A stretch of DNA of 64,000 nucleotides, taken from Arenibaculum pallidiluteum. Lineage in GTDB: Bacteria; Pseudomonadota; Alphaproteobacteria; Azospirillales; Azospirillaceae. The DNA lies in assembly GCF_017355985.1 (NCBI RefSeq), contig NZ_JAFIQU010000021.1:1-64000 (forward strand). Direction: 5' to 3'. The notes beneath the pieces are model-generated. The model searched no databases. It was given only the letters and a program-made list of their open reading frames with translations, and was not told the origin of the DNA. Positions within the stretch are counted from its first letter, which is position 1. Each line of letters starts with the position of its first letter. Below are positions 55,557-64,000 of the stretch, piece after piece. The position numbers and the translations under genes are program-made.

Positions 55557-58253
55557 ATGACGATCCGAAATCTCGACTGCCTTCTGAAGCCCGGCTCGAT
55601 CGCGCTGATCGGCGCCAGCAGGCGGCCCAAATCCGTCGGCGCGGTGGTTGCCCGCAACCTGTTCAACGCGGGATTCGACGGCCCCGTCATGCCGGTGAAC
55701 CCGCACGAGCGGTCGATCGAGGGCGTGCTCTGCTACAAGGGCGTGGACGATCTGCCGGTAACGCCGGACCTGGCGGTGATCTGCACGCCGCCGCCGACCG
55801 TTCCCGGCCTGATCGACGAGCTCGGGCGCCGGGGCACGCGCGCCGCCGTAGTGATCACCGCCGGTTTCAGCGAATCGGGCGAGGAGGGGCGCCGGCTCCA
55901 GCAGGAAATGCTGGACGCCGCCAAGCCGCACCTGCTGCGCATCAGCGGCCCCAACTGCCTGGGCATCATGGTGCCCGGCCGCGGCATCAACGCCAGCTTC
56001 GTGCACGTGAATCCGCTCAAGGGCGACATCGCCTTCGTCGGGCAGTCGGGTGCCGTCGTCACCTCCATCGTCGACTGGGCGACCTCGCGCGGGATCGGCT
56101 TCAGCCACCTGATCTCGCTGGGCACCATGGCCGACGTGGACTTCGGCGACCTGCTGGACTACCTGGCCGCCGATCCCGGCACCCGCGCGATCCTCCTCTA
56201 CATCGAGGCGATCACAAACGCGCGCAAGTTCATGTCGGCGGCACGCGCCGCGGCGCGCCAGAAGCCCGTGATCGTGATCAAGGCCGGCCGCACCGACGAG
56301 GCGGCCAGGGCCGCGTCCAGCCACACGGGGGCGCTGGCCGGGTCAGACGACGTCTACGACGCGGCTTTCCGGCGCGCGGGCGTGCTGCGCGTGGACGGGC
56401 TGGGCGAGCTGTTCGCCGCGGCGGAGACCCTGGCCATGGGCGTCCAGATCCAGGGCGACCGACTGGCGATCCTGACCAATGGCGGAGGCATCGGCGTGCT
56501 CGCCACCGACACGCTGATCCAGTCGGGGGGCCGGCTGGCCGGCATCGACGAGGCCGTGATGCAGCGCCTGGACTCCGTCCTGCCGGCGACCTGGAGCCGC
56601 GGCAATCCCGTCGACATCATCGGCGACGCCCCGGGCAAGCGCTATGCGGATGCCCTCGGCGCGCTGCTGGACGACCGCAGCAATGACGCGATCCTGATCC
56701 TGAACTGCCCGACGGCGGTCGCCGATTCGACCGAGGCCGCCCAGGCCTGCATCCAGGCGATGAAGGGGCGCCGCCACCCGGTCCTGACGAGCTGGCTCGG
56801 CGAGGCCGGGGCGGCCGAGGCGCGGCGGCTCTTCGCGGCGAACCGTATCCCGAGCTACGAGACGCCGGGGCAGGCGGTGCGCGCCTTCATGCACCTCGTG
56901 AACTTCCGCCGGAACCAGGAGCTGCTGATGGAGACGCCGGCGAGCGTCCCCGAGCAGTTCACGGCCGACGAGGCGGCGGCCAGGACCATCATCGACGCGG
57001 CCCTCGCCGAGGACAGGGCCTGGCTCTCGGAGTTCGAGGCCAAGCAGGTCCTGAGGGCCTACGGCATCCCAGTGGTCGAGACGCTGACGGCGCGCACCCC
57101 CGAGGAGGCCATGGAGGCCGCCCGCCAGATCGGCGGCATGGTGGCCCTGAAGATCATGTCGCCGGACATCCTCCACAAATCCGATGTCGGCGGCGTCGCG
57201 CTCAGGATCAAGACGCCCGAGGAGGTCTGCGCCAAGGCCCACGCCATGCTCGAGCGCGTGCGCCAGCTCAAGCCCGATGCCCGGATCGAGGGCTTCACCG
57301 TGCAGGAGATGGCCTCGCGCCCCGACGCTCATGAGCTGATCCTGGGCGTCGCCGACGACGTCCTGTTCGGCCCGGTGATCCTGTTCGGGCAGGGCGGCAC
57401 CGCGGTCGAGGTGCTCGCGGACAAGGCGCTGGGCCTGCCGCCGCTGAACATGCATCTGGCCTGCGACATGATGAGCCGCACCCGGGTGTGGAAGCTGATG
57501 CAGGGCTACAGGGGCCGGCCAGCCGCGGCCATCCACCAGGTTGCGCTGATCCTGGTGAAGATCAGCCAGCTCCTGACCGACTTCGCCGAGGTCGCGGAGC
57601 TGGACATCAACCCGCTTCTCGCCGATGAGGCGGGGGTTCTCGCGCTGGACGCGCGGATCCGGGTGCAGCGCCCCAAGGTCGCCTCGACCCGGCGCCTGGC
57701 GATCCGCCCCTATCCCAAGCGGCTGGAGCACCGCGTGTCCCTGCGCGACGGGCGCAGCTTCCTGGTCAGGCCGATCCGGCCCGAGGACGAGCCGGCCATG
57801 CATGCGATGTTCGAGCAGATGACGCCCGAGGACGTGCGGCTGCGCTTCTTCGCGCCCATCAAGCGCATGTCGCACCAGATGGCCGCCAAGTTCACGCAGA
57901 TCGACTACGACCGGGAGATGGCGCTCGCCGCCTTCGCCCCCGCCGAGGACGGCCGCGGCGAGGTCATGTACGGCGTCGTGCGCATCGCGGCCGATCCCGA
58001 CAACCAGAAGGCCGAATACGCCGTGATGGTCCGCTCCGACATGAAGGGGCTCGGGCTCGGCTACGCGCTGATGAGCGCGATCCTGGACTACGCGCGCGAG
58101 CGCGGGATCCAGGAAGTGTTCGGCGAGGTCCTGCGCGAGAACACCAACATGCTGGCGCTTTGCGCCGACCTCGGCTTCACCCGGCGCGAGCACCGCGACG
58201 AGCCCGGCGTCGTCGAGGTGCGCAAGGTCTTCCTGGACCGGCCGGCGGCCTGA
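55557..58253 (+). CDS. Acyl-CoA synthetase (NDP-forming)/GNAT acetyltransferase, Pat type
   Basis: This 898-residue protein joins a CoA-binding/ligase part (1 to about 460), an ATP-grasp part (about 480 to 700; FEAKQVLRAYGIPVVETLTA, VALKIMSPDILHKSDVGGV) and a C-terminal GNAT acetyltransferase (about 735 to 895; FLVRPIRPEDEPAMHAMFEQMTPEDVRLRFF, MKGLGLGYALMSAILDYARERGI). The layout and size match Pat/PatZ, which acetylates acetyl-CoA synthetase on lysine and switches it off. The phosphate-carrying His of ADP-forming synthetases seems kept (H256 in SSHTGALAG); enteric Pat proteins are reported to have lost it. ATG 55557 is preceded by GGAGAGCAGGCC. Confidence 0.92.
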   Translation: MTIRNLDCLLKPGSIALIGASRRPKSVGAVVARNLFNAGFDGPVMPVNPHERSIEGVLCYKGVDDLPVTPDLAVICTPPPTVPGLIDELGRRGTRAAVVITAGFSESGEEGRRLQQEMLDAAKPHLLRISGPNCLGIMVPGRGINASFVHVNPLKGDIAFVGQSGAVVTSIVDWATSRGIGFSHLISLGTMADVDFGDLLDYLAADPGTRAILLYIEAITNARKFMSAARAAARQKPVIVIKAGRTDEAARAASSHTGALAGSDDVYDAAFRRAGVLRVDGLGELFAAAETLAMGVQIQGDRLAILTNGGGIGVLATDTLIQSGGRLAGIDEAVMQRLDSVLPATWSRGNPVDIIGDAPGKRYADALGALLDDRSNDAILILNCPTAVADSTEAAQACIQAMKGRRHPVLTSWLGEAGAAEARRLFAANRIPSYETPGQAVRAFMHLVNFRRNQELLMETPASVPEQFTADEAAARTIIDAALAEDRAWLSEFEAKQVLRAYGIPVVETLTARTPEEAMEAARQIGGMVALKIMSPDILHKSDVGGVALRIKTPEEVCAKAHAMLERVRQLKPDARIEGFTVQEMASRPDAHELILGVADDVLFGPVILFGQGGTAVEVLADKALGLPPLNMHLACDMMSRTRVWKLMQGYRGRPAAAIHQVALILVKISQLLTDFAEVAELDINPLLADEAGVLALDARIRVQRPKVASTRRLAIRPYPKRLEHRVSLRDGRSFLVRPIRPEDEPAMHAMFEQMTPEDVRLRFFAPIKRMSHQMAAKFTQIDYDREMALAAFAPAEDGRGEVMYGVVRIAADPDNQKAEYAVMVRSDMKGLGLGYALMSAILDYARERGIQEVFGEVLRENTNMLALCADLGFTRREHRDEPGVVEVRKVFLDRPAA

Positions 58254-58300
58254 CCCGCCCCGCCGCGCCCAGGGGCTTCCGGCCGCGACTGGCCGGGAGC

Positions 58301-59713
58301 TCAGGCGACGGCGCTGCGCGGCATCCGGCGGCCGATATGCTCGGCAAGGGCGCTGACCTGCCGGCGGATGTCGGGAACGGCCGTGCTCTCCCAGTAGAGG
58401 GAGCGGGTCGGCGGGCCGGCCACGAAGAGCGTGTCCGACGGCAGGCCGTCGGCCCCGATCAGGGCGCCGTCGGCGGCGATCGCCACCGACAGGCCCAGCG
58501 TGTCCCGCACGGCGAGGCCCCGGGCCACCAGCGCGCGGGGCAGCGGATCGGGAAGGCGCGACCAGTCGCCCGCGGGCCCCGTGCAGTTCAGGATGCGGGC
58601 GACCGCCACCGTCTCCGGGGCGCCGGCCCCGCGGGGCCGGAAGGTCACCAGCGCGCCGCCGGGACCGGGCACGGCCGCGACCGGGCGCCCGGCGCGGATC
58701 CGCAGCCGCCCCTCTGCCGTCGCCCGCGCGATCCGTTCGCCCACGGCCGGGGCCAGCCGGTGCCGGTGCACGTCCCACCAGGGCCGCAGGTGCCGCAACA
58801 GCCGGTCCTGGCAGGCGCGATCCAGCGAGAGCCAGAGATCCTGGGTCCGTGGCCGCAGCGAATCGACGACCTCGCGCCAGTCGCCCCGCTCGGCCACGGC
58901 TCGCCGCACCGTCCGCACCAGGGCCGTGGCGGGGCCGGCGGCCAGGCCCTCGGGCGGCGGACCCGCGGCATCGCCCCGCGCGGTGTGGGCCAGCGGGGCC
59001 AAGCCACGCCGCGACAGCGCGAGCACGGGCCCGCGGTGGCCTCGGTCCTCGAGCGAGAGCACCATGTCGACCATGGTGAGCCCTGTTCCCGCCAGGAGCA
59101 CGGGCGCATCGGCGTCGAGCCCGTCCAGCGCGTCGGGCGCCCAGGGATCGTTGCGATAGGCCGCGCCCGCCCCGGCCAGGGCCGAAAGCGGCTGCGGCGC
59201 GGCATTGCCGACCGCGAGCACCGCGGCATGCGCCAGGATATGGGGGCCGGCCTCCATGTGCAGGACGACGCCTTTGGTCCCCGGGCCCGCCACCGGCTCG
59301 ATGTCGGTCACGGAGCCGACGATGCGGCGCAGCCGTCCGGGCCAGCGCGCCTCCGCCTCGGCCAGCAGCCCCTCGAGATAGCGGCCATAGGCCCGGCGCG
59401 GCGCGAAGCTGCGGGAATCGGCCGTGCCCGCGAGCATCCCGGCCTCCGCCGGGTGGGCGCGCAGCCAGGCCGTGAAATGGTCCGGCCTGTCCGGGAAGGC
59501 GCTCATGTTGCCGGCCGGCACGTTCAGAAGGTGGCTGGCATTCGGCGTGCCGTAGGCGAGCCCCCGCCCGAACCGGCCGCTGCGCTCGATCAGCAGGACG
59601 GGGGTCTCGGGACCGCAGGTGTCCAGGAGATGGATGGCCGCCAGCGTTCCGCTGAAGCCTGCCCCGACGACGGCGATGCCTGCAGGGTGTTCGGCCGAGG
59701 CTGATGGCGGCAT
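58301..59713 (-). CDS. FAD/NAD(P)-binding oxidoreductase (HpxO-like)
   Basis: The 470-residue protein starts with a Rossmann motif (VVGAGFSGTLAAIHLL) and has RFGRGLAYGTPNASHLLNVPAGNMSAF, which marks the FAD-NAD(P)-binding family PF13454. A second nucleotide site PVLLAGTGLTMVDMVLSL follows, and ILNCTGPAGDW and LFVAGPPTRSLYWESTAVPDIR are near the end. Members are predicted monooxygenases or reductases without defined substrates. It stands alone between the Pat-type gene and a small membrane protein gene. Confidence 0.88.
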   Translation of the reverse strand: MPPSASAEHPAGIAVVGAGFSGTLAAIHLLDTCGPETPVLLIERSGRFGRGLAYGTPNASHLLNVPAGNMSAFPDRPDHFTAWLRAHPAEAGMLAGTADSRSFAPRRAYGRYLEGLLAEAEARWPGRLRRIVGSVTDIEPVAGPGTKGVVLHMEAGPHILAHAAVLAVGNAAPQPLSALAGAGAAYRNDPWAPDALDGLDADAPVLLAGTGLTMVDMVLSLEDRGHRGPVLALSRRGLAPLAHTARGDAAGPPPEGLAAGPATALVRTVRRAVAERGDWREVVDSLRPRTQDLWLSLDRACQDRLLRHLRPWWDVHRHRLAPAVGERIARATAEGRLRIRAGRPVAAVPGPGGALVTFRPRGAGAPETVAVARILNCTGPAGDWSRLPDPLPRALVARGLAVRDTLGLSVAIAADGALIGADGLPSDTLFVAGPPTRSLYWESTAVPDIRRQVSALAEHIGRRMPRSAVA

Positions 59714-59852
59714 GAGGGTCCCGTGGTTGTGTCCGGCCCCGAGCCTACGTGCCGGGCCGGGAATTCACAAGCCGTTGCGGGGAAAAGGTGCTTTCGGGGG
59801 ATGCCGGATTCGCGAAGGGACGCGCGCCCGGAGCCTCGTCCGAAACCGGGGC

Positions 59853-60152
59853 TCAGCCCTCGTCGCGGTGGCGCCAGATCTCGCGCCGGACCTGCTTCCA
59901 GACCGCCGAGGCGAGATAGACGTAGCCGAAGCCGATGGCATTCAGGACCAGCACGACCATGATCATGCCGATCTTGGACTGCCGGTCCAGGAAGTCCCGG
60001 AGCGTCCCATTCAGGTGCAGGACGATCGCGAGCGCGATGGTGCCCCCGATCAGCAGGACGGCCAGGGTCGCGCGCGACAGCGTCCCGGCGCGCCGCCGGA
60101 TGCGGACGCGTTGGCCCTCGGGGGCCTGGGGGGCATGGCGCAGCTCGTCCAT
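59853..60152 (-). CDS. Small two-helix membrane protein
   Basis: The 99-residue protein has a basic N-terminus (QRVRIRRRAGTLSR) and two transmembrane helices (ATLAVLLIGGTIALAIVLHL and MIMVVLVLNAIGFGYVYLASAVW), ending in a charged tail. I know no family for it. It lies 44 bases after the dehydrogenase gene in the same direction and may be in its operon. Confidence 0.65.
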   Translation of the reverse strand: MDELRHAPQAPEGQRVRIRRRAGTLSRATLAVLLIGGTIALAIVLHLNGTLRDFLDRQSKIGMIMVVLVLNAIGFGYVYLASAVWKQVRREIWRHRDEG

Positions 60153-60196
60153 CGGTCCCGCATTATAGACCGAAGCCCGCCTGCCGCACGAGTGGA

Positions 60197-61186
60197 TCAG
60201 AGCATCGCTTCGATCACGCGGTCCGGCGGCGCATGGCCGTCCACGAAGGTCTTCACGTTGATGATCACCTTCTCGCCCATGTCGATGCGCCCCTCGATCG
60301 TGGCCGAGCCCATATGCGGCAGCAGCACGACGTTCTCGAGGTTGCGCAGCTTGGGACTGACGGCGGGCTCGTGCTCGAAGACGTCGAGCCCGGCGCCGGC
60401 GAGCTCGCCCTTCTCCAGCATCCGGGTCAGGGCATTCTCGTCGATGACCTCGCCGCGTGCCGTGTTGACGAGATAGCAGTGCGGGCGCATCAGCTTCAGC
60501 CGGCGCGCCGAGAGCAGGTGGTAGGTGGCCGGCGTGTGCGGGCAGTTGACCGAGACGACGTCCATCCGGGCCAGCATCTGGTCCAGGCTGTCCCAGTAGG
60601 TCGCCTCCAGCTCGGCCTCCACCTCGGGATGGACGCGCCGGCGGTTGTGGTAGTGGATCGACAGGCCGAAGCCGCGGGCGCGGCGCGCCAGCGCCTGGCC
60701 GATCCTTCCCATCCCGACGATGCCGAGCCGCTTGCCCCACAGCCGGTGGCCCAGCATGGTGGTCGGCCCCCAGCCGTTCCATTCGCCCGAGCGCACCAGC
60801 CGCTCGCCCTCGGCGATCCGGCGCGAGACCGCCAGGATCAGCGCCATGGTCATGTCGGCGGTGTCCTCGGTCAGGACGCCGGGCGTGTTGGTGACCGTGA
60901 TCCCGCGCTGGCGCGCCGTCTTCAGGTCGATATGGTCGACGCCGGTGCCGAACGATGCAACCAGGCGGAGCTGCGGCCCGGCCTCCGCCAGAATCCGCGC
61001 GTCGATCCGGTCGGTCACCGTCGGCACCAGTACGTCGGCGACCCGGACCGCCTCGATCAGCTGCTCCGCCGACATCGGAGCGTCCTCGATGTTCAGGCGG
61101 GTATCGAACAGCTCCATCATCCGCGTCTCGATCACGTCCGGCAGCTTGCGGGTGACCACGACCAGCGGCTTCTTCTTCTCGGACAT
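60197..61186 (-). CDS. D-2-hydroxyacid dehydrogenase, glyoxylate reductase type
   Basis: The 329-residue enzyme has the NAD(P) motif GMGRIGQALARRA, catalytic Arg (LVASFGTGVDHID region plus VNTARGEVIDE) and the Glu/His pair (LDVFEHEPAVSPKL and LLPHMGSATIEGR). The sequence resembles GyaR/GRHPR-type glyoxylate or hydroxypyruvate reductases. VSRRIAEGERLVRSGEWNGWGPTTMLGHRL is characteristic of this subgroup. ATG 61186 follows GGAGCAGCCCCG. Confidence 0.92.
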   Translation of the reverse strand: MSEKKKPLVVVTRKLPDVIETRMMELFDTRLNIEDAPMSAEQLIEAVRVADVLVPTVTDRIDARILAEAGPQLRLVASFGTGVDHIDLKTARQRGITVTNTPGVLTEDTADMTMALILAVSRRIAEGERLVRSGEWNGWGPTTMLGHRLWGKRLGIVGMGRIGQALARRARGFGLSIHYHNRRRVHPEVEAELEATYWDSLDQMLARMDVVSVNCPHTPATYHLLSARRLKLMRPHCYLVNTARGEVIDENALTRMLEKGELAGAGLDVFEHEPAVSPKLRNLENVVLLPHMGSATIEGRIDMGEKVIINVKTFVDGHAPPDRVIEAML

Positions 61187-61371
61187 CGGGGCTGCTCCAC
61201 CAGGGCTCGGTCGATTCCCTATCAAGCGTTCCTGCGGCTTGTCCAGCGGCGCCACGGCGCAACACCCCTGTGGAATCCGGGGTGCGGCCCGCACCGCGCC
61301 TTGACCGGCCGGGGCCGCTGAACCTAATCCTTCGGCGCAGAGATTTACCCATTCCGGCGGAGCCGATCTCC

Positions 61372-61893
61372 TTGCCCACCCGAATCGCCCTCGCGGCGAC
61401 CCTGATCCTCGGTCTTTTCGCCGCACCCGCCGCCCTCGGCGCGGGCGACGGCGCCGGCGCGAGCGCCATCAAGCGGTCCGGCCTCCCCCTGCCGCGCTTC
61501 GTCACCCTGCGTTCGGCCGAGGTCAACGTGCGGACCGGCCCGGGCACCCAGTATCCCGTCGAATGGGTCTTCGTGCGCAAGGACCTGCCGGTGGAGATCA
61601 CCACCGAGTTCGACACCTGGCGCCGCATCCGCGACGCCGAGGGGACCGAGGGCTGGGTCCACCAGAGCATGCTGTCGGGCAAGCGTGGGGTCGTCGTGAC
61701 CGGCCAGGTCCGCAGCCTGCGCCGCTCGCCCGGTGCCACCGCCGCGGTGGTGGCGCGGGTCGAGCCCGGCGTCATGGGCACGCTGCGCAAGTGCCAGGAC
61801 CAGTGGTGCGAGGTCGACCTCGAAGGCTATCGCGGCTGGCTGAACCGCGCCGAGTTCTGGGGCGTCTACCCCGACGAGGCCGTCGACGACTGA
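61372..61893 (+). CDS. SH3-domain periplasmic protein
   Basis: From TTG 61372 a 173-residue precursor is made with signal peptide (TRIALAATLILGLFAAPAALGA). Two bacterial SH3-like repeats follow: FVTLRSAEVNVRTGPGTQYPVEWVFVRKDLPVEITTEFDTWRRIRDAEGTEGWVHQSML and a second one, VRSLRRSPGATAAVVARVEPGVMGTLRKCQDQWCEVDLEGYRGWLNRAEFWG. It fits COG3807, common in alphaproteobacteria, probably binding cell wall. No ATG fits before the signal peptide, so TTG is likely. Confidence 0.88.
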   Translation: MPTRIALAATLILGLFAAPAALGAGDGAGASAIKRSGLPLPRFVTLRSAEVNVRTGPGTQYPVEWVFVRKDLPVEITTEFDTWRRIRDAEGTEGWVHQSMLSGKRGVVVTGQVRSLRRSPGATAAVVARVEPGVMGTLRKCQDQWCEVDLEGYRGWLNRAEFWGVYPDEAVDD

Positions 61894-61935
61894 CAGGGGC
61901 GGGAGCCGGGTGTCCACCCGGCTCCCGCCCCTGTC
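61892..61935. terminator. Perfect 21-bp hairpin between convergent genes
   Basis: The stem arms run from 61892 to 61912 and from 61915 to 61935 with a two-base loop at the tip; the pairing is perfect and starts within the stop codon of the SH3 gene. A pyrimidine-rich stretch (CTTCCCTCTT) follows on the plus strand. It sits 33 bases before the end of the M20 gene on the other strand, so it can end both transcripts. Confidence 0.75.
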
Positions 61936-61967
61936 GCCGGTCTTCCCTCTTGCGTCTCTGATCGGGC

Positions 61968-63374
61968 TCAGCGGCCCGCGGCCAGCCGGCCCATCACCGC
62001 CGCATGGCTGCGGATGCCGTTCTGAAGGCAGCGAAGCTCGAACTTCTCGTTCGGTGAATGGATGCGGTCGTCGTCGAGGCCGAAGCCCACCAGCGCCGCG
62101 TCCAGCCCCAGATGCTCCTTGAACCAGCCGACGATGGGGATGGATCCGCCGCTGCCGATCAGCACGGGCTCGTTGCCGGTGGCATCCTTCAGCCCGGCGC
62201 GCACGGCGCCCATCCAGGGCGTGTCCGTGGGCACCTCGACGCCGGGCGAGTTGCCGAAGCGGCGGAAGCTGACCTTGCAGTCGGGCGGCAGGCGCTGCTC
62301 GAAGAAGCGGCGGATTGACGCCTCCACCGCCGCCGGGTCCTGACCTGGCACCAGGCGGCAGCTCAGCTTGCAGGACGCCTTGGCGGCGATCACGGTCTTC
62401 GAGCCCTCGCCGGTATAGCCGCCCCAGATGCCGTTGATATCGCAGGTCGGCCGCGTCCACAGCCGCTCCAGAAGCGTCCGGCCGGCCTCGCCCTGGCCAT
62501 GGGCGAGGCCGGCCGAGCCGAGGAAGCGCGCCTCGTCGAAGGGCAGGCCGCGGATCTGCGCCGCCTGCTCGGCCGAGGGCTCGCGGATGGAATCGTAGAA
62601 GCCGTCGAACTGGACGCGCCCCTCGGCGTCGTGGATCTGCCCCAGGATCCCCACCAGCACGTTGATGGGGTTCGGGACCGCGCCGCCGAACAGGCCCGAA
62701 TGCAGGTCGTGGCTGGGCCCGGCGAGGGTGACCTCCATGTACAGCATCCCCCGCAGGCGCGTGGTGATGGCGGGGGCGTCGACGTCCCAGGCATTGGTGT
62801 CGGTGACCAGGCAGAAATCGGCCTGCAGCTCGGCGGCGTTCGCCTTCAGGAACGGCACCAGCGACGGACTGCCCGTTTCCTCCTCGCCCTCGAGCAGGAC
62901 GGTCGCGCGGATCGGGATCGTCCCGTGGACCTCCTTCCAGGCGCGGAAGGCCTCGATGAAGGTCATCACCTGGCCCTTGTCGTCGACGGCGCCGCGCGCG
63001 ACGACGCGCCGGCCGCGCTCGGCCTCGACGATCTGCGGCTCGAAGGGCGGGCTGGTCCAGAGGTCCAGCGGGTCCGGCGGCTGGACGTCGTAGTGGCCGT
63101 AGTAGAGGACGTGGGGCACGGCGCCCTCGCTTCCGCTGCCTGCAGGCCCCGGGTGATGCGCGACCACCATGGGATGGCCCGCCGTCTCGCGGATCGAGGC
63201 GTCGAAGCCGAGCTCGCTCAGCGTGTCGACGCACCACTGCGCGGCGCGGCGCACCTCGCCCGCATGGGCCGGGTCGGTGCTGACCGAGGGAATGCGCAGC
63301 AGTTCGCAGAGCCGACCGACCGACCCTTCGAACCCTTCGTCAACGCGGCGCAGAACGGGCTCGACCGGTAGCAT
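61968..63374 (-). CDS. M20-family dipeptidase
   Basis: The 468-residue metallopeptidase shows VLYYGHYDVQPPDPLDLW, GAVDDKGQVMTFIEAFRAW, LLEGEEETGSPSL and VTDTNAWDVDAPAITTRLRG, the di-zinc site of the CPG2/CNDP-like group. SGGSIPIVGWFKEHLGLDAALVGFGLDDDRIHSPNEKF closes the catalytic part. It cleaves dipeptides or acyl-amino acids in the cytosol. The next gene upstream is a DUF3501 protein. Confidence 0.93.
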   Translation of the reverse strand: MLPVEPVLRRVDEGFEGSVGRLCELLRIPSVSTDPAHAGEVRRAAQWCVDTLSELGFDASIRETAGHPMVVAHHPGPAGSGSEGAVPHVLYYGHYDVQPPDPLDLWTSPPFEPQIVEAERGRRVVARGAVDDKGQVMTFIEAFRAWKEVHGTIPIRATVLLEGEEETGSPSLVPFLKANAAELQADFCLVTDTNAWDVDAPAITTRLRGMLYMEVTLAGPSHDLHSGLFGGAVPNPINVLVGILGQIHDAEGRVQFDGFYDSIREPSAEQAAQIRGLPFDEARFLGSAGLAHGQGEAGRTLLERLWTRPTCDINGIWGGYTGEGSKTVIAAKASCKLSCRLVPGQDPAAVEASIRRFFEQRLPPDCKVSFRRFGNSPGVEVPTDTPWMGAVRAGLKDATGNEPVLIGSGGSIPIVGWFKEHLGLDAALVGFGLDDDRIHSPNEKFELRCLQNGIRSHAAVMGRLAAGR

Positions 63375-63408
63375 GGGGACACCTCCGTGTCTCAGGGAAC
63401 GGGAATGA

Positions 63409-63948
63409 TCAGGGCAGGTCCCGGGACAAGGCCCTGCGCGTGGCCTCCGGCATGACGACGCGGAGCGCGCAGCCGGGAGCCTCCGAGGCCACCACCACCT
63501 GGATGTTGGCTTGGCGGAAGCGCTCGACCTGGCCGGGCGTGAGGGCGAAGCGGGCGATCCCCGGCACCGCCGCGCCCGCTCGGACGGTCTCTCCCGCGAA
63601 CTCCAGGGCGAGGCCGGCGGCCACCGCCGCCGGGTCCGGTGCGTCTCCGGCCTCTGCGGGGAGCACCGCCGCCACCAGCTCGGGCCCGTCGGGGATCAGG
63701 GCATTGGCCTCGCGCAGCGCCGCCACCAGCTCGGCTTCCGAGCGGCCACGCGCGCGCAGGCGCTCGTGGGCCGCGACCCAGGCGGATGCGAAGGAGGCGA
63801 AGCGCAGCGCGATCGTGGGGCCGAGTGGCAGGCTCCGCTCGCGCGCGGCCGCCTCGGCCTCGCGCAGCCGGGCCTCGCGCACGAGCTCGTAGTCCGCTTC
63901 GGACAGCAGCTCGTGGCGCAGCAGTTCCTTCCTGGGGGGCGGCAGCAT
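63409..63948 (-). CDS. DUF3501-like protein
   Basis: The 179-residue protein starts with LLRHELLSEADYELVREARLREAEAAARERSLPLGPTIALRF and continues REANALIPDGPELVAAVLPAE, and ends MPEATRRALSRDL. This pattern (a charged helix, L-GP-x-I-x-L-x-F, ALIP-D-G-x-E-L) resembles DUF3501, often next to rubrerythrin or Fe-S oxidoreductase genes. None is visible in this window. The frame ends 34 bases before the M20 start. Confidence 0.7.
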   Translation of the reverse strand: MLPPPRKELLRHELLSEADYELVREARLREAEAAARERSLPLGPTIALRFASFASAWVAAHERLRARGRSEAELVAALREANALIPDGPELVAAVLPAEAGDAPDPAAVAAGLALEFAGETVRAGAAVPGIARFALTPGQVERFRQANIQVVVASEAPGCALRVVMPEATRRALSRDLP

Positions 63949-63961
63949 AGGCCGGCCCGCC

Positions 63962-64000
63962 TCAGGCGACGGGCTTCAGGCGGATGATGACGTCGACGCG
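63962..64000 (-). CDS. C-terminal end of a gene entering from the right
   Basis: On the minus strand, 12 codons (RVDVIIRLKPVA) and a TGA at 63964 to 63962 end just before the DUF3501 gene. The short piece is too small to identify, but its position, 13 bases before the next start, suggests the last gene of an operon part outside the window. Confidence 0.4.
   Translation of the reverse strand, partial: RVDVIIRLKPVA

Overview
The window looks like the chromosome of a GC-rich alphaproteobacterium, most likely of the Rhodospirillales kind. The evidence is the very GC-rich coding sequence with frequent GTG and TTG starts, the order hemW-rdgB-rph diverging from hrcA-grpE, the nearby dnaK-dnaJ and dapB, the rsmI-yraN-SirB1-gshB cluster, a bactofilin and a DUF2244 protein. 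Genus cannot be set from sequence alone. I saw no rRNA, tRNA or CRISPR array.

Positions 1 to about 11215 are foreign DNA, visibly lower in GC than the rest. From right to left they hold: a site-specific recombination operon of four overlapping minus-strand genes (three large tyrosine-recombinase-like proteins plus a small coiled-coil protein); a graveyard of decayed transposases from three families (IS21 istA and istB, IS5, IS66); and a two-gene ATPase-HNH nuclease module that resembles the Septu (PtuA-PtuB) anti-phage system. The right end of this island cuts comM (YifB, Mg-chelatase-like helicase) after roughly 75 codons. Only the 5' part of comM remains here, so the left end of the island and the rest of comM should lie outside the window.

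From 11.45 to 23.4 kb comes a mixed set: an HxlR regulator divergent from an NTF2-like/SDR pair, a helix-turn-helix/coiled-coil protein, an orphan response regulator, deoC with a tandem aldehyde dehydrogenase, and mlaA, a TetR regulator and mipA/ompV. The last three are tied together by four copies of one palindromic operator (AAGATGC-N6-GCATCTT). From 23.5 to 28 kb lie gshB, SirB1, yraN and rsmI, divergent from a LppC-type lipoprotein. From 28 to 31.8 kb are a glutamine-cyclotransferase-like propeller with its HTH partner, and a DUF899-DUF2182 pair.

From 31.8 to 42.6 kb is the protein quality control core: hemW-rdgB-rph on the minus strand, hrcA-grpE on the plus strand, a DUF1848 protein, dnaK-dnaJ, and an OmpA-like protein convergent with dnaJ. 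From 43 to 54.8 kb come dapB, DUF1203, an AraC-type/O6-alkylguanine methyltransferase fusion, DUF2244, nth, bactofilin, an EI24 membrane protein, a PfkB adenosine kinase, an RluA-type pseudouridine synthase, a solute-binding protein-pabB-pabC operon, and ppa. The last stretch holds a single-domain response regulator, a Pat-type acyl-CoA synthetase/acetyltransferase, an FAD/NAD(P) oxidoreductase, a glyoxylate-reductase-like dehydrogenase, an SH3 protein, an M20 dipeptidase and a DUF3501 protein. Strong perfect hairpins sit between several convergent gene pairs.
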